This document shows positions 53,388-62,449 of a DNA stretch of 64,000 nucleotides, one piece after another; positions within the stretch are counted from its first letter, which is position 1, and each line of letters starts with the position of its first letter. The stretch spans positions 496,001 through 560,000 of the forward strand of contig CANMWK010000001.1 in NCBI GenBank assembly GCA_947501615.1, read 5' to 3'. Position numbers and translations under genes: made by a program. The DNA is from an uncultured Tenacibaculum sp. (GTDB lineage: Bacteria; Bacteroidota; Bacteroidia; Flavobacteriales; Flavobacteriaceae). The notes under the pieces were generated by a model. The model was given only the letters and a program-made list of their open reading frames with translations, did no database searches and was not told the origin of the DNA.

Positions 53388-53905
53388 CTTATTCGATGTA
53401 AAGCATTCTCTTTCTTTTGAATAAAATGTACTATAACCCCACAGATATGAAATATCAATAATAAAAAAAATAATTTTGCTACAACATGATGTGATAACAT
53501 GATTGGATGAAAACCATCTTCCTTTATTTCTGGTAAATCTGATAATTTTCCCGATTGTAGTGCTGTAAAAATTCCTTCACCAAAAAGAGAGATTAATCCT
53601 GAGATACACATCCATAATAAAATGATGTAAAATCCTTTATATACCAAATTTCTGAATTTTTCTCGAGGTGAATTTATAGGATACAAAGCAATTGGTTTCG
53701 GATATTTGAGTATAGCAATAATTCTTAGTACCGTCGCTATTAAGACTAGTATACCTAGTAAAAAATGAATTTTATATAAGTTAAATTTTTCTATGCTCAA
53801 GGCTTGATGCTCCATTTTTATTCCTGTAAAAATTAAACCAAAAATGAGAAGCGCAGAAAACCAGTGTATCCAAATGATATACTTATGATACTTCTTTTGT
53901 TGCAT
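53384..53905 (-). CDS. Cytochrome b561-type membrane protein
   Basis: The 173-aa protein has four membrane helices with histidines placed as heme b ligands: WIHWFSALLIFGL (helix 1), KIHFLLGILV (helix 2), and LSHHVVAKLFFLLLIFHICGVIVHFI (helix 4). This is the bacterial cytochrome b561 pattern, which moves electrons between quinol or superoxide and other carriers. It is monocistronic, and convergent with the 7TM kinase. Confidence 0.87.
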   Translation of the reverse strand: MQQKKYHKYIIWIHWFSALLIFGLIFTGIKMEHQALSIEKFNLYKIHFLLGILVLIATVLRIIAILKYPKPIALYPINSPREKFRNLVYKGFYIILLWMCISGLISLFGEGIFTALQSGKLSDLPEIKEDGFHPIMLSHHVVAKLFFLLLIFHICGVIVHFIQKKENALHRIS

Positions 53906-53961
53906 ATTTATATATCCATTATTGTTTTAGAAATTAGGTGATGCATAAGAATTAATTCATA

Positions 53962-54588
53962 TCAGTTTATAGTAATTAAATATACTTTGCCGTCATACTT
54001 AGGCACTAGTTTATAATTCTTATTTTGAGCAACTGTATGTAAGAACTTTTTGGTCTCAAGCATATCAGCATTGTCAACATATACTATTGTATTTTTATGA
54101 AAATTAGGCTCTAGGAGTTTAAAAATATTGAAATACAAATCCTTCCAACCATCTAATAGTAATAAATCTACAGAATCTGTATAGTCTTTAAGTGTTTCTG
54201 AAGCATCACCAACTTTAATTTGAATATAATCTTGTACTCCAGCAATTTTAAAATTTTCTAAAGCTTTTTGAGCCTTTGATTCAATAAGTTCTGTAGTCAC
54301 AATTTTACCATCAGTAGCTATTGCTCCTTTAGCTAAAAATAATGTTGATATGCCAAAGGAAGTTCCAAATTCTACAATATTTTTGATTTTATTTTCTTGA
54401 ATTAATGCTACTAAGTCATCTCCTTGTTCTTTAGAAATAGACAAATAAACATTTTTAAAATCTTTAGGTTGTAATGGTCTAAAAATTCTTTTAGAAACAC
54501 TTTTGGTTATTTTTAAAAAATCGTTTCTCGAATCCTTAAATAATAGCGTTATAGTATCATCTATTTTTTGTAGTCTATCTTTTTTCAT
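53962..54588 (-). CDS. Class I SAM-dependent O-methyltransferase
   Basis: The 208-aa protein has motif I NIVEFGTSFGISTLFLA, a helix before KIVTTELIESKAQKALENF, IQIKVGDASETL, and DLLLLDGWKDLYF, which is the metal-binding Asp region of cation-dependent O-methyltransferases. It lacks a signal peptide. The substrate is probably a catechol-like or other small hydroxylated molecule, but this is not certain. It lies in the same direction as the multi-domain lipoprotein gene, with a terminator between them. Confidence 0.85.
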   Translation of the reverse strand: MKKDRLQKIDDTITLLFKDSRNDFLKITKSVSKRIFRPLQPKDFKNVYLSISKEQGDDLVALIQENKIKNIVEFGTSFGISTLFLAKGAIATDGKIVTTELIESKAQKALENFKIAGVQDYIQIKVGDASETLKDYTDSVDLLLLDGWKDLYFNIFKLLEPNFHKNTIVYVDNADMLETKKFLHTVAQNKNYKLVPKYDGKVYLITIN

Positions 54589-54605
54589 TTCTTTTTCTTT
54601 TTTTA

Positions 54606-54642
54606 AAAGAGGCTAACTAGATATTTTTTAGATAGCCTCTTT
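54606..54642 (-). terminator. Terminator after the four-domain lipoprotein gene
   Basis: AAAGAGGCTA (54606-54615) pairs exactly with TAGCCTCTTT (54633-54642), 24 bp after the stop at 54667 on the minus strand and followed by a T-rich run. Confidence 0.75.
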
Positions 54643-54666
54643 CTAAATTGCTAATTATTTATCGGA

Positions 54667-56124
54667 TTAAAATTTACCGTTGTTATTCTTCCACTCAGAT
54701 TTAGGTAGAATTTTTTCAATAACATCCCAATGCTCTACAATTTTCCCATTCTCTAATCTAAATAAATCATAAAAAGAAGTATGATCACCTTTTCCAAACT
54801 TACCTTCACTTACGGTTAATACAAAGTTTCCTTGCCCTAAAACTTTATGAAGTTTTGTATACTCCATAACCAATCCATTTTCAGCAAAATATTTCATTGC
54901 TGCACCAAAACCTTCTAAACCATCTGCAACTGCAGGATTGTGTTGAATATATTTTTCTGGATTGATATAAGTCGTAAATTTATCCATTTCATGACCTAAT
55001 AAAACCTTATCGATAAACTCCTTAACTGTATTTTTATTGGCTTCAGTTTTATTTAAATCTGTAATTTCTGTAGCTCCATCAAATTGAGTTCTCCCACTAG
55101 GATTTGGTTTCTGAACATCAAGTAAATTATCCCAATGTTCTACAATTTTTCCATCTTCAAAACGGAAAATATCAAACCCTGCTTTTGGGCCAAAGAAATC
55201 ATATTCAGTATGTGTAAACACATAATTTCCATCTTCAAAAGCTCTTACTACATTTGCCTTAAAACCTTGAGGTGGTTTATGTGCCATAATTTCTCCAAAT
55301 CCTTGTAAGCCATCAGCAGCCATTAAGTTATGTTGAATATATTTTTCTGGATTGATGTAAGCTATTGGAGCCTTATCTCCAGTATTAAAAGTATTTAATA
55401 AAGCTACTACTTTGTCTTTTTTTGATAATTCCATGTTTTTATTTTTTAACGATTTAAGTGCTTGTAAACGGTACATTTGAATAGAAGACTGATCCATCAT
55501 ACCCATAAATTCTTTTGCTATGGGTGCTTTCATGAAAGATTGTACAACTTTGTCTGAGTTTTCTTTAGTGTCCCAGTACACTAATACTAATTGATCTTCT
55601 TGATCATTTTTAGCTATAACACGCTGTAAGAATCCTTTTTGTTTTGCTGTAAATGTTGTTTCTACTGATTTGTTTGTTTGATTAAATTTAGCCACATCTG
55701 TACCTGATTTGGTTTTGTATGACATGATCTCAACAAATGTGTTATTATTTGCCTTAAATTCATCAGTGGTTACATATCTATTCATTTTCATAGTTGAACC
55801 ATCAATCATAGAAGCATAACTAGCAACAGATGCATCTCCCATAAACTTTTTCATAGATGCTTCTGCATCTGGAAGTGTTTCCCAATACACAATAACTGCA
55901 TATTCTCCAGTACCATTGGTAAGACTTTCTCGTCTGATGAACCCTTTTTGTTTAGCAGTAAAATTGTTTTCTACCTCACTATCTAATTGATTAAATTTTT
56001 GATTGTTTGTCGTAGATTTGGTTTTAAAAGTTGTCACTTCTACTACAATCTCTTTCTTAGGCTTTTCACAGCCTACAAAGGCAAGAGATATTGAAATAAT
56101 AAGAACTAAAAGTTTGTTTTTCAT
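54667..56124 (-). CDS. Lipoprotein with two ABM-like and two SnoaL-like domains
   Basis: A lipoprotein signal (LVLIISISLAFVGC) anchors this 485-aa protein. Residues about 28-120 and 125-220 are duplicated ferredoxin-like ABM domains (each with a TTF/TKS start, ...NFTAKQKGF, then Y/VYWETL or VYWDTK). Residues about 228-345 and 360-480 are duplicated SnoaL/NTF2-like domains; INPEKYIQHN and GLQGFGE/GLEGFGA recur in both. The joining point KNKNMELSKKDKV has an internal Met, as if two genes were fused. ABM domains often act as cofactor-free monooxygenases or heme binders, and SnoaL domains as cyclases. The role of the fused protein at the membrane is unknown. Confidence 0.82.
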   Translation of the reverse strand: MKNKLLVLIISISLAFVGCEKPKKEIVVEVTTFKTKSTTNNQKFNQLDSEVENNFTAKQKGFIRRESLTNGTGEYAVIVYWETLPDAEASMKKFMGDASVASYASMIDGSTMKMNRYVTTDEFKANNNTFVEIMSYKTKSGTDVAKFNQTNKSVETTFTAKQKGFLQRVIAKNDQEDQLVLVYWDTKENSDKVVQSFMKAPIAKEFMGMMDQSSIQMYRLQALKSLKNKNMELSKKDKVVALLNTFNTGDKAPIAYINPEKYIQHNLMAADGLQGFGEIMAHKPPQGFKANVVRAFEDGNYVFTHTEYDFFGPKAGFDIFRFEDGKIVEHWDNLLDVQKPNPSGRTQFDGATEITDLNKTEANKNTVKEFIDKVLLGHEMDKFTTYINPEKYIQHNPAVADGLEGFGAAMKYFAENGLVMEYTKLHKVLGQGNFVLTVSEGKFGKGDHTSFYDLFRLENGKIVEHWDVIEKILPKSEWKNNNGKF

Positions 56125-56340
56125 TTGATTATATATTAGTTTTTGTAATTTTAATAATACAACGTATGTCTTAACTTAACATGGTAATTCTTGATACAAT
56201 AATGGTTAAAATGAAACTTTAGACATTAAAACTTAATTACAACCATAGATTACCAAATTAAATGGTATTGCAAAATTCTTATATTACCTTTAAACTAATA
56301 GTATCAAACAAATACAAATAATGGTAAAAGTGTGCTGTTA

Positions 56341-57219
56341 TTAGACTGAATCTCTAAACTGAATAGGTGTAAGTGAAGTATTTCTTTTAAAAAATTTGAC
56401 CATATTTGAGGGTTCTTCAAAACCAGTTTTGTAACTAATTTCTTTAATAGATAATGAAGTAGATACTAAATATCTTTTAATTTCAGTAGTTACAAAATGG
56501 TCTATAAATTCTTTAGCTGTTTTATTTGTTAACTTTTTAATTACTTCATTAAGTAATTTATATGAAATTAATAATTCTTTAGCATAGAACCTAGAACTTC
56601 TCGTTGTTACATGTTTTTTATCAAGAAGTTCAGTAAATTTATTAAACAACTGAATCCAGTTTGTTTTAATATTAGGAATTACACGTTTTTGCTGAATTCG
56701 CTCTGCTTTAAGTAAAAGAAAGTGGATTAATGTACTTAAAATTTCTTCTTTGGCATACATATTAGTGTTAGTATACTCTTTATATAATTCGTTAACCAAC
56801 ATTTTAAATCCATCAGAATTCATTTCATGTTGATGTATTACTGGGTTTGTTATATGATAATTATATAATCTATGTAATTTTATGGTATCAGATAAAAAAT
56901 ATTTTTTCTCTAAAAACTCACTATTAAGTACAATAGAAAAACCATTTGCAAATTTTAAATCTTCTGTAAAATGATGTACCTGATCTTTGGCAACAAACAT
57001 TATACTCCCTTCTGTTAATTTATAATAGTTGAAGTCTAAAAAATGAGTATACTCACCTTCAATAATAACTATAATGAAATAAAATTTTATTTTATGAGGA
57101 GTAAAGGGGTCATGATTCTCTATCTTTTTAAGTCTTCTATATGTATCAGATAACGACATCACTTCAATGTCTAAAAGATTACTAGAATCAAAGTTTATTT
57201 TAGGAAGATTTGTATGCAT
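56341..57219 (-). CDS. AraC-family transcriptional regulator
   Basis: The 292-aa protein has an N-terminal cupin-like domain (about residues 40-130, YFIIVIIEGEYTHFLDF and MFVAKDQVHHF) and a C-terminal AraC domain (about 190-290, with LSIKEISYKTGFEEPSNMVKFFKR as helix-turn-helix 2). It lies 216 bp upstream of the four-domain lipoprotein on the same strand and is likely to control it. It is diverged from the AraC protein at 50367. Confidence 0.9.
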   Translation of the reverse strand: MHTNLPKINFDSSNLLDIEVMSLSDTYRRLKKIENHDPFTPHKIKFYFIIVIIEGEYTHFLDFNYYKLTEGSIMFVAKDQVHHFTEDLKFANGFSIVLNSEFLEKKYFLSDTIKLHRLYNYHITNPVIHQHEMNSDGFKMLVNELYKEYTNTNMYAKEEILSTLIHFLLLKAERIQQKRVIPNIKTNWIQLFNKFTELLDKKHVTTRSSRFYAKELLISYKLLNEVIKKLTNKTAKEFIDHFVTTEIKRYLVSTSLSIKEISYKTGFEEPSNMVKFFKRNTSLTPIQFRDSV

Positions 57220-57312
57220 ACAATAAATATAATAACGAAGCTATATTTTCAACTATTGATATATAACGTTCTGATAGTATTATAAAATATAATTCCAGAA
57301 AATTTTAACTAG

Positions 57313-58005
57313 TTATACCCAATTAAATTTCTCAATCATTGAAGACCAATTCTTTGGTAGTTTAGATTTTAAATGCAGTTGCTTATCTAAAATTGGATGT
57401 ATAAAATTTAGTTCATTAGCATGTAAAAATAAGTTATACCAACCAAATTCATTTTCAAACATCGAATTATGATTTTTATCACCATACTTACCATCACCAA
57501 TAAGTGGATGACTTATTTTATTCATATGAATGCGTAACTGATGTAGTCTACCTGTCTTAGGTGTAAGTTCTACTAAACTATAGCGTGAAGTATCATAAGG
57601 CTTAACTGGAATATCTAACGTTATATTTTTAAGTGTTTTTAAATGTGTTTCAGCCTCTTTATGTACTTTACTGTCCTTCCCTTTTACTGGTGTATCGATA
57701 ATTTTTGTTTCTGGTGAAAAACCTCTGACTACACCTAAGTATTTTTTTTCAATTTCATTATCAGTAAATAATTTTTGAAATTTAGCTACATTACTAGTTG
57801 CTCTGGTTAATAAAATAATACCAGATGTCCGTCTATCTAAACGATGTACAGGATAAAATTTTTGTTGAAGTTGAACCTCTAAAAGTTGAAGTAATGATTG
57901 TTCATCTCTAACATTTCTTGAATGATATGCATGATGTACTACAACATCATTAGGTTTAGTTACAGCTATACAAAACTCATCTTCATAAATAATCTCTAAA
58001 CTCAT
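57313..58005 (-). CDS. RluA/TruC-family pseudouridine synthase
   Basis: The 230-aa protein has the family motif HRLDRRTSGIILLTR with the catalytic Asp, preceded by IYEDEFCIAVTKPNDVVVHH, and a C-terminal TPKTGRLHQLRIHMNKISHPLIGDGKYGD. There is no S4 domain, and the length fits TruC, which modifies U65 of tRNA. Its start codon overlaps the stop of the TlpA-like gene (ATGA), so they share a transcript. Confidence 0.88.
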   Translation of the reverse strand: MSLEIIYEDEFCIAVTKPNDVVVHHAYHSRNVRDEQSLLQLLEVQLQQKFYPVHRLDRRTSGIILLTRATSNVAKFQKLFTDNEIEKKYLGVVRGFSPETKIIDTPVKGKDSKVHKEAETHLKTLKNITLDIPVKPYDTSRYSLVELTPKTGRLHQLRIHMNKISHPLIGDGKYGDKNHNSMFENEFGWYNLFLHANELNFIHPILDKQLHLKSKLPKNWSSMIEKFNWV

Positions 58006-59105
58006 TTTTTAAAAATATTTTTTAATTCTGATTTTAACTCAGACATTGATATTTTACTTTTTACCATTTTTCCATTTTCATCTATCAAAATCATATGCGG
58101 TAGTGCAGTGACACCATATAATGTAGATATTCTATTATAATCATCATATACATGATTCCAACTCTCTATACCATCTACTAAAATTCCATTTTTCCATTCA
58201 GCAACAGAGCGATCTTCAGATACAGAAAGTATATCAAAACCTTTAGCAAAATACTTAGTATATAAAGCCTTTATCTCTGGAGATGCTTCTCTACAAGGTG
58301 GACACCAACTTGCCCAAAAATCAATTAAAACAGCTTTTTTACCTTTAATAATATCTTGAAGTTTGGTTTTTACACCATTTAAATTCACTGCAGCAAAATC
58401 TGGAGCCTTTTTTCGTCGCAATACACTTTTTTCTTTTTCTAATAATTTCATTTGCACTACTCTATTTTCTATAGCAGTACGTAATTTTTTATTCGTACTA
58501 TTACGTAGCTCGTTTTGTAATTGTAAAGCTTCATTTGACGACATAAAAGTTTCATCAAAAATAATTTCTGACAGAATGTTATTTTGATGTTTTTTTATAA
58601 ACTTTTGTGTGTTTTGTCTGTCTACAGTATGAATAGAATCAATACTTTTTAATAATGTATTTAACGATATATCTTTTGAAGTAAATTGTGAGTAATATGC
58701 GGTATTTAATTGTTGTAATTCTTTTTTATTTTCCTTGTAGTTGTTTAAAACTGTATTCAAATCTCCTCCAATAATCATAGATTTATAATTATCTATTACT
58801 GCAATAAAATTAGTCGAATCTATAATAAAAGGATACGAAATTTGATCATTATTTAGATAAAATAACGCTGCTTCTTTTACAGATCTAGAAAAAGTAAATG
58901 AATTTTTTTCGATGACTGTAGAGTCTAGTTTTTGAAAAGAATTGTTTAATAGATACACTATATTAGATGTATTGTGCATAATCTTTCCCTCTAACTTAAA
59001 ATTAACGACAGTGGTATTTTTGGAAGTTTCAACTTTTGCATCATCTTTACACGATACTACAATACAGAATACTATAACAAAGAACAAATATTTAAAAATA
59101 TGCAT
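58002..59105 (-). CDS. TlpA-like thioredoxin lipoprotein with DUF4369-type N-terminus
   Basis: A lipoprotein signal (FKYLFFVIVFCIVVSC) is followed by a DUF4369-like domain (about residues 35-140, with GKIMHNTSNIVYLLNNSFQ). A helical linker leads into an AhpC/TSA-TlpA thioredoxin domain from about residue 225. Its CxxC is in DFWASWCPPCREASPEI, with cis-Pro in VTALPHMILIDENG. Such proteins reduce disulfides in the periplasm, for example during cytochrome c maturation. The cluster with a tRNA-modifying gene seems to be operonic convenience rather than function. Confidence 0.9.
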   Translation of the reverse strand: MHIFKYLFFVIVFCIVVSCKDDAKVETSKNTTVVNFKLEGKIMHNTSNIVYLLNNSFQKLDSTVIEKNSFTFSRSVKEAALFYLNNDQISYPFIIDSTNFIAVIDNYKSMIIGGDLNTVLNNYKENKKELQQLNTAYYSQFTSKDISLNTLLKSIDSIHTVDRQNTQKFIKKHQNNILSEIIFDETFMSSNEALQLQNELRNSTNKKLRTAIENRVVQMKLLEKEKSVLRRKKAPDFAAVNLNGVKTKLQDIIKGKKAVLIDFWASWCPPCREASPEIKALYTKYFAKGFDILSVSEDRSVAEWKNGILVDGIESWNHVYDDYNRISTLYGVTALPHMILIDENGKMVKSKISMSELKSELKNIFKK

Positions 59106-59142
59106 TTCTTATAACAAATAATAAACGCCGAATTTACAAACA

Positions 59143-59172
59143 AAAACCGTCAAAATCACTTTTGACGGTTTT
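59143..59172. terminator. Terminator between lrp-like and tlpA-like genes
   Basis: AAAACCGTCAAAA (59143-59155) pairs exactly with TTTTGACGGTTTT (59160-59172). It ends the Lrp transcript 50 bp after its stop. Confidence 0.85.
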
Positions 59173-59222
59173 TATAATATAAATGTATTCTTTAAAAGAA
59201 TATATTAATTCGTTACTTCTGG

Positions 59223-59702
59223 TTAAAAATCTTGAAAAATCGCATGCATCATACGCTTTTTATCATTGATACTTTCTTCAAGAGAAATCATTGTTTCTGT
59301 TCTATTTACTCCATGTACTTCATCTATCTTATAAATGATATCTTTAGCATCATTAGTATCTTTAGCTCTTACTTTACAGAAAATATTATATTTTCCAGCA
59401 GTTACATAAGCTACAGTTACATTTGGAATTAAACGTAAATTGTCAATAACATGTTGCGTCATTGAAGTCTTTTCTAAATATATACCTACATGGGCTATAA
59501 ACGCATACCCCATTTTTTCGTAGTCTAATGTTAAAGTTGATCCCTGAATAATTCCTTCATCTTCCATCTTTTTTACACGGACATGAATGGTACCAGCAGA
59601 AACTAATAATTTTTTAGCTATATCTGTAAATGGTGTACGAGCATTTTCGATTAAAATATCTAATATTTGATGATCGATTTCGTCTAATACAAATTTCTTC
59701 AT
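59223..59702 (-). CDS. Lrp/AsnC-family transcriptional regulator
   Basis: The 159-aa protein has an N-terminal helix-turn-helix (FTDIAKKLLVSAGTIHVRVKKME, residues 25-50) and a C-terminal RAM domain with an effector-pocket GKYNIFCKVRAKD. The length and spacing are standard for Lrp-like feast/famine regulators. It has its own -7 box and terminator, so it is monocistronic. No specific target is apparent from context. Confidence 0.92.
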   Translation of the reverse strand: MKKFVLDEIDHQILDILIENARTPFTDIAKKLLVSAGTIHVRVKKMEDEGIIQGSTLTLDYEKMGYAFIAHVGIYLEKTSMTQHVIDNLRLIPNVTVAYVTAGKYNIFCKVRAKDTNDAKDIIYKIDEVHGVNRTETMISLEESINDKKRMMHAIFQDF

Positions 59703-59728
59703 TTTTTAATTTAATTCATAGTATTGGG

Positions 59729-59736
59729 CAAAAATA
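59729..59736 (-). promoter_or_regulatory. Putative -7 box of the lrp-like gene
   Basis: Minus-strand TATTTTTG matches TAnnTTTG, with ATTG about 21 bp upstream as a possible -33 element. Confidence 0.55.
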
Positions 59737-59796
59737 TGAATTATTTTTAATAAACAGCAATACTTTATAGTTAAAAATTCAATATTTAATAAAAAA

Positions 59797-60852
59797 TTAA
59801 TACTCGAAAACGATTTCGTGATGTCCAATTTGGCCTTCTAACTCTACTTCTTGAAGTTTACTTAACATTGTAACAAATTGGTTGTCTACAATTTTATCTA
59901 CATATTGAAATGCTATATCTTCTTTATCCGGAAAACGATGAATAACATCAAAAAAGATTTTGTTATTGTTAGGAATATCAAAGTAGGGTTTATACGTTGA
60001 AAAATCTTCTGTTACTGCTATATGATGTATACCTTCTAATAAGCAGAAAAAATTATACTTTCTAGTTTCTTCTCTGTCATAATCATCTTGATAATGACCT
60101 GCTTCAATTAAAATTGTATTATGACCTAATTTCTGAAAATTATCACCAGTTGCTGTAGGATAAAACTCGTCTGTATATCTACCTATTTGATTAGGAATAA
60201 TTTGTTGCAATAAAGTATTCATTGCAATAATTACATTCATGGTTTCTTTTCTTCCTGAAGTAATTTTTCTAGTTTCTTCTTCAGAAGGTGCTAAAAAAGA
60301 AATTGTTGCTGGTTTTTTTGTTCCTTCAACACCAAAAATTGTTCTTTGATCATGTAAGTTGAAACAAAACTTAGGATTAAAATCATCCAATACTTCACGA
60401 AGTAATTTGCTTTCACAAGCAGAAATATCAACAGCATCTCTATTTAAATCAACAGCATTTGCATTTACTCTGGTATATGCTACCGAACCATCTGGATTTA
60501 ACATTGGAATAATAGAAATAGTGCAATTGTTTACTATCTCTTTCGTTAATTGATGTTCTGGATACACACTCATAAAGTTGAATAAATCAAATAAAGACTT
60601 TGTTCCAGTACTTTCATTACCATGCATTTGACTCCAAATCAGGATTTTCTTATTTCCTTTTCCAATATCAATTTTATAAATGGGTCTACCTTCTTCAGAT
60701 TGCCCCAAAAGTGTTACTTTAAAAAAGCGTTTATCTAATGCTTGAATTAAAGGTTCTATATTTGAAAGCGTAATCCATTTCCCAAACAAAGTATTTTCTT
60801 TGATATTCGGATATATGTCTTCTAAAAAATTAATTGAAATTTCGTAATTCAT
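59797..60852 (-). CDS. M14-family zinc carboxypeptidase
   Basis: The 351-aa protein has the M14 metal site: IWSQMHGNESTG (His and Glu), FNLHDQR (third ligand His), and the catalytic Glu in LIEAGHYQDDYDRE. The NPDG and AVDLNRD motifs between them are characteristic. There is no signal peptide, so it acts in the cytosol. M14 enzymes remove C-terminal amino acids; in this subgroup some act as succinylglutamate-desuccinylase-like or peptidoglycan enzymes. It starts 2 bp after the class V aminotransferase gene. Confidence 0.88.
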   Translation of the reverse strand: MNYEISINFLEDIYPNIKENTLFGKWITLSNIEPLIQALDKRFFKVTLLGQSEEGRPIYKIDIGKGNKKILIWSQMHGNESTGTKSLFDLFNFMSVYPEHQLTKEIVNNCTISIIPMLNPDGSVAYTRVNANAVDLNRDAVDISACESKLLREVLDDFNPKFCFNLHDQRTIFGVEGTKKPATISFLAPSEEETRKITSGRKETMNVIIAMNTLLQQIIPNQIGRYTDEFYPTATGDNFQKLGHNTILIEAGHYQDDYDREETRKYNFFCLLEGIHHIAVTEDFSTYKPYFDIPNNNKIFFDVIHRFPDKEDIAFQYVDKIVDNQFVTMLSKLQEVELEGQIGHHEIVFEY

Positions 60853-60854
60853 AT

Positions 60855-62339
60855 TTAAATTGAAAACCAGTTTTTTACTAATTCCTTCTCTATTGGTACT
60901 ACAGCATTATGTACATAATCATTTTTAATAGGATCATATGTATAATCTTTAGACCATTCTCCTATATTAGTTGCTAATTCTTTTATAGCATTACAAATAA
61001 ATTGCAATTCTTCATTAGTAATTGTTGGATGAATCGACAAGCGAATCCAACCAGGTTTATCAAAAGAACATCCCCCAAACATTAATTCCTCAACTGTTTC
61101 TTCAGAGTTTTCATCAACGTTTAATAAAAAGTGCCCATATGTTCCTGCACAAGAACATCCTCCTCTTGTTTGAATTCCATAACGATCGTTAAGAAGTTTT
61201 ACGACCAAATTAAAATGGTATTTTTCAAAATAAAAAGAAAAAATGCTTAAACGATCTTTATGCTTTGGTGCTAGAATATGAATCATTTCTATGGATTCTA
61301 GACATTCAAAAACAATTTGGTTAATTTCATCTTCTCTTGCTTTTATTTTTGCAGTATCCATTTGCTCCTTTAACTGTATAGATAATGCTATACGTATAGT
61401 TTGTAAAAAAGCAGGGGTTCCTCCATCCTCTCTTGTCTCTACATCATCTATATAATCATGTTTTCCCCAAGGATTTGTGTAGGTAACTGTTCCTCCTCCA
61501 GGATTATCAGGAACCATATTCTTATATAATTTTTTGTTGAAAATTAATACACCAGAACTACCTGGCCCACCTAAAAATTTATGAGGAGAGAAAAAGATAG
61601 CATCCAAATATTCATCTTCTTTTTCTGGGTGCATATCGATAGCTACATAAGGTGCAGAGCAAGCAAAATCAACAAAACAAAGACCATTATATTTATGGAT
61701 TAATGCAGCTATTTTATGATATTCTGTTTTGATACCTGTTACATTAGAGCCGGCAATTATTGAAGCTATTTTAATAGGTCTGTCCTTGTATTTTTGTATA
61801 GATTTTTCAAACTTATCCAAACAAATTAATCCGTCATGATTACATAATACGACTTCAACATCGGCTATGGTTTCATACCAAGAAGTTTGATTTGAATTAT
61901 GTTCCATATGACTAACAAAAACTACAGGACGTTTTTCTTCAGGAATTTGTGTGTGCTCTTTTAAATTCTCAGAAACTTTTAAACCAAGTATACGTTGAAA
62001 TTTATTGATTACCCCTGTCATTCCTGAACCTTCAGTAATCAAAATATCTTCTTTAGATGCATTTACATGACGCTTAATTATATTTCTAGCTTCATGATAA
62101 GCTAGTGTCATTGCAGCACCAGAAGTTGAAGTTTCTGTATGTGTATTTGCAACAAAAGGACCAAATTCATTGATTAATTTATCTTCAATAGGTCTGTATA
62201 GACGACCACTTGCAGTCCAGTCTGTATATAACAATTTCTGTACACCATAAGGAGTCGTAAATTCTTGATCAATTCCAACAATATTATCTCTAAATCGTCT
62301 AAAATATTGTTCCAAATCCATAGTTATCCTATTCTTCAT
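60855..62339 (-). CDS. Class V PLP aminotransferase (cysteine-desulfurase-like)
   Basis: The 494-aa protein has the class V features in order: HTETSTSGAAMT, the PLP-Asp region CFVDFACSAPYVAIDM, the PLP lysine in FFSPHKFLGGPGSSGVL, and RGGCSCAGTYGHFLL, where the Cys could act as the persulfide Cys of desulfurases. There is a C-terminal extension compared with SufS (about 406 aa). Members of this group are also named kynureninase-like. A second ATG at 62321 (MDLEQYFRRF) may be the real start. It is paired with the M14 carboxypeptidase in a two-gene operon. Confidence 0.87.
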   Translation of the reverse strand: MKNRITMDLEQYFRRFRDNIVGIDQEFTTPYGVQKLLYTDWTASGRLYRPIEDKLINEFGPFVANTHTETSTSGAAMTLAYHEARNIIKRHVNASKEDILITEGSGMTGVINKFQRILGLKVSENLKEHTQIPEEKRPVVFVSHMEHNSNQTSWYETIADVEVVLCNHDGLICLDKFEKSIQKYKDRPIKIASIIAGSNVTGIKTEYHKIAALIHKYNGLCFVDFACSAPYVAIDMHPEKEDEYLDAIFFSPHKFLGGPGSSGVLIFNKKLYKNMVPDNPGGGTVTYTNPWGKHDYIDDVETREDGGTPAFLQTIRIALSIQLKEQMDTAKIKAREDEINQIVFECLESIEMIHILAPKHKDRLSIFSFYFEKYHFNLVVKLLNDRYGIQTRGGCSCAGTYGHFLLNVDENSEETVEELMFGGCSFDKPGWIRLSIHPTITNEELQFICNAIKELATNIGEWSKDYTYDPIKNDYVHNAVVPIEKELVKNWFSI

Positions 62340-62422
62340 GTTACGAATTTCTGTAAAAAAATTTAATTGTTAAATTTCTTATTCAATATTTAACAATCCT
62401 ACTAAATTTGTATGGTAATAAA

Positions 62423-62446
62423 AAATCCCGCACTAATGCGGGATTT
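62423..62446 (-). terminator. Terminator after glmM
   Basis: AAATCCCGCA (62423-62432) pairs exactly with TGCGGGATTT (62437-62446), just beyond the glmM stop on the minus strand, and is followed by T-rich sequence. Confidence 0.88.
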
Positions 62447-62449
62447 GAA

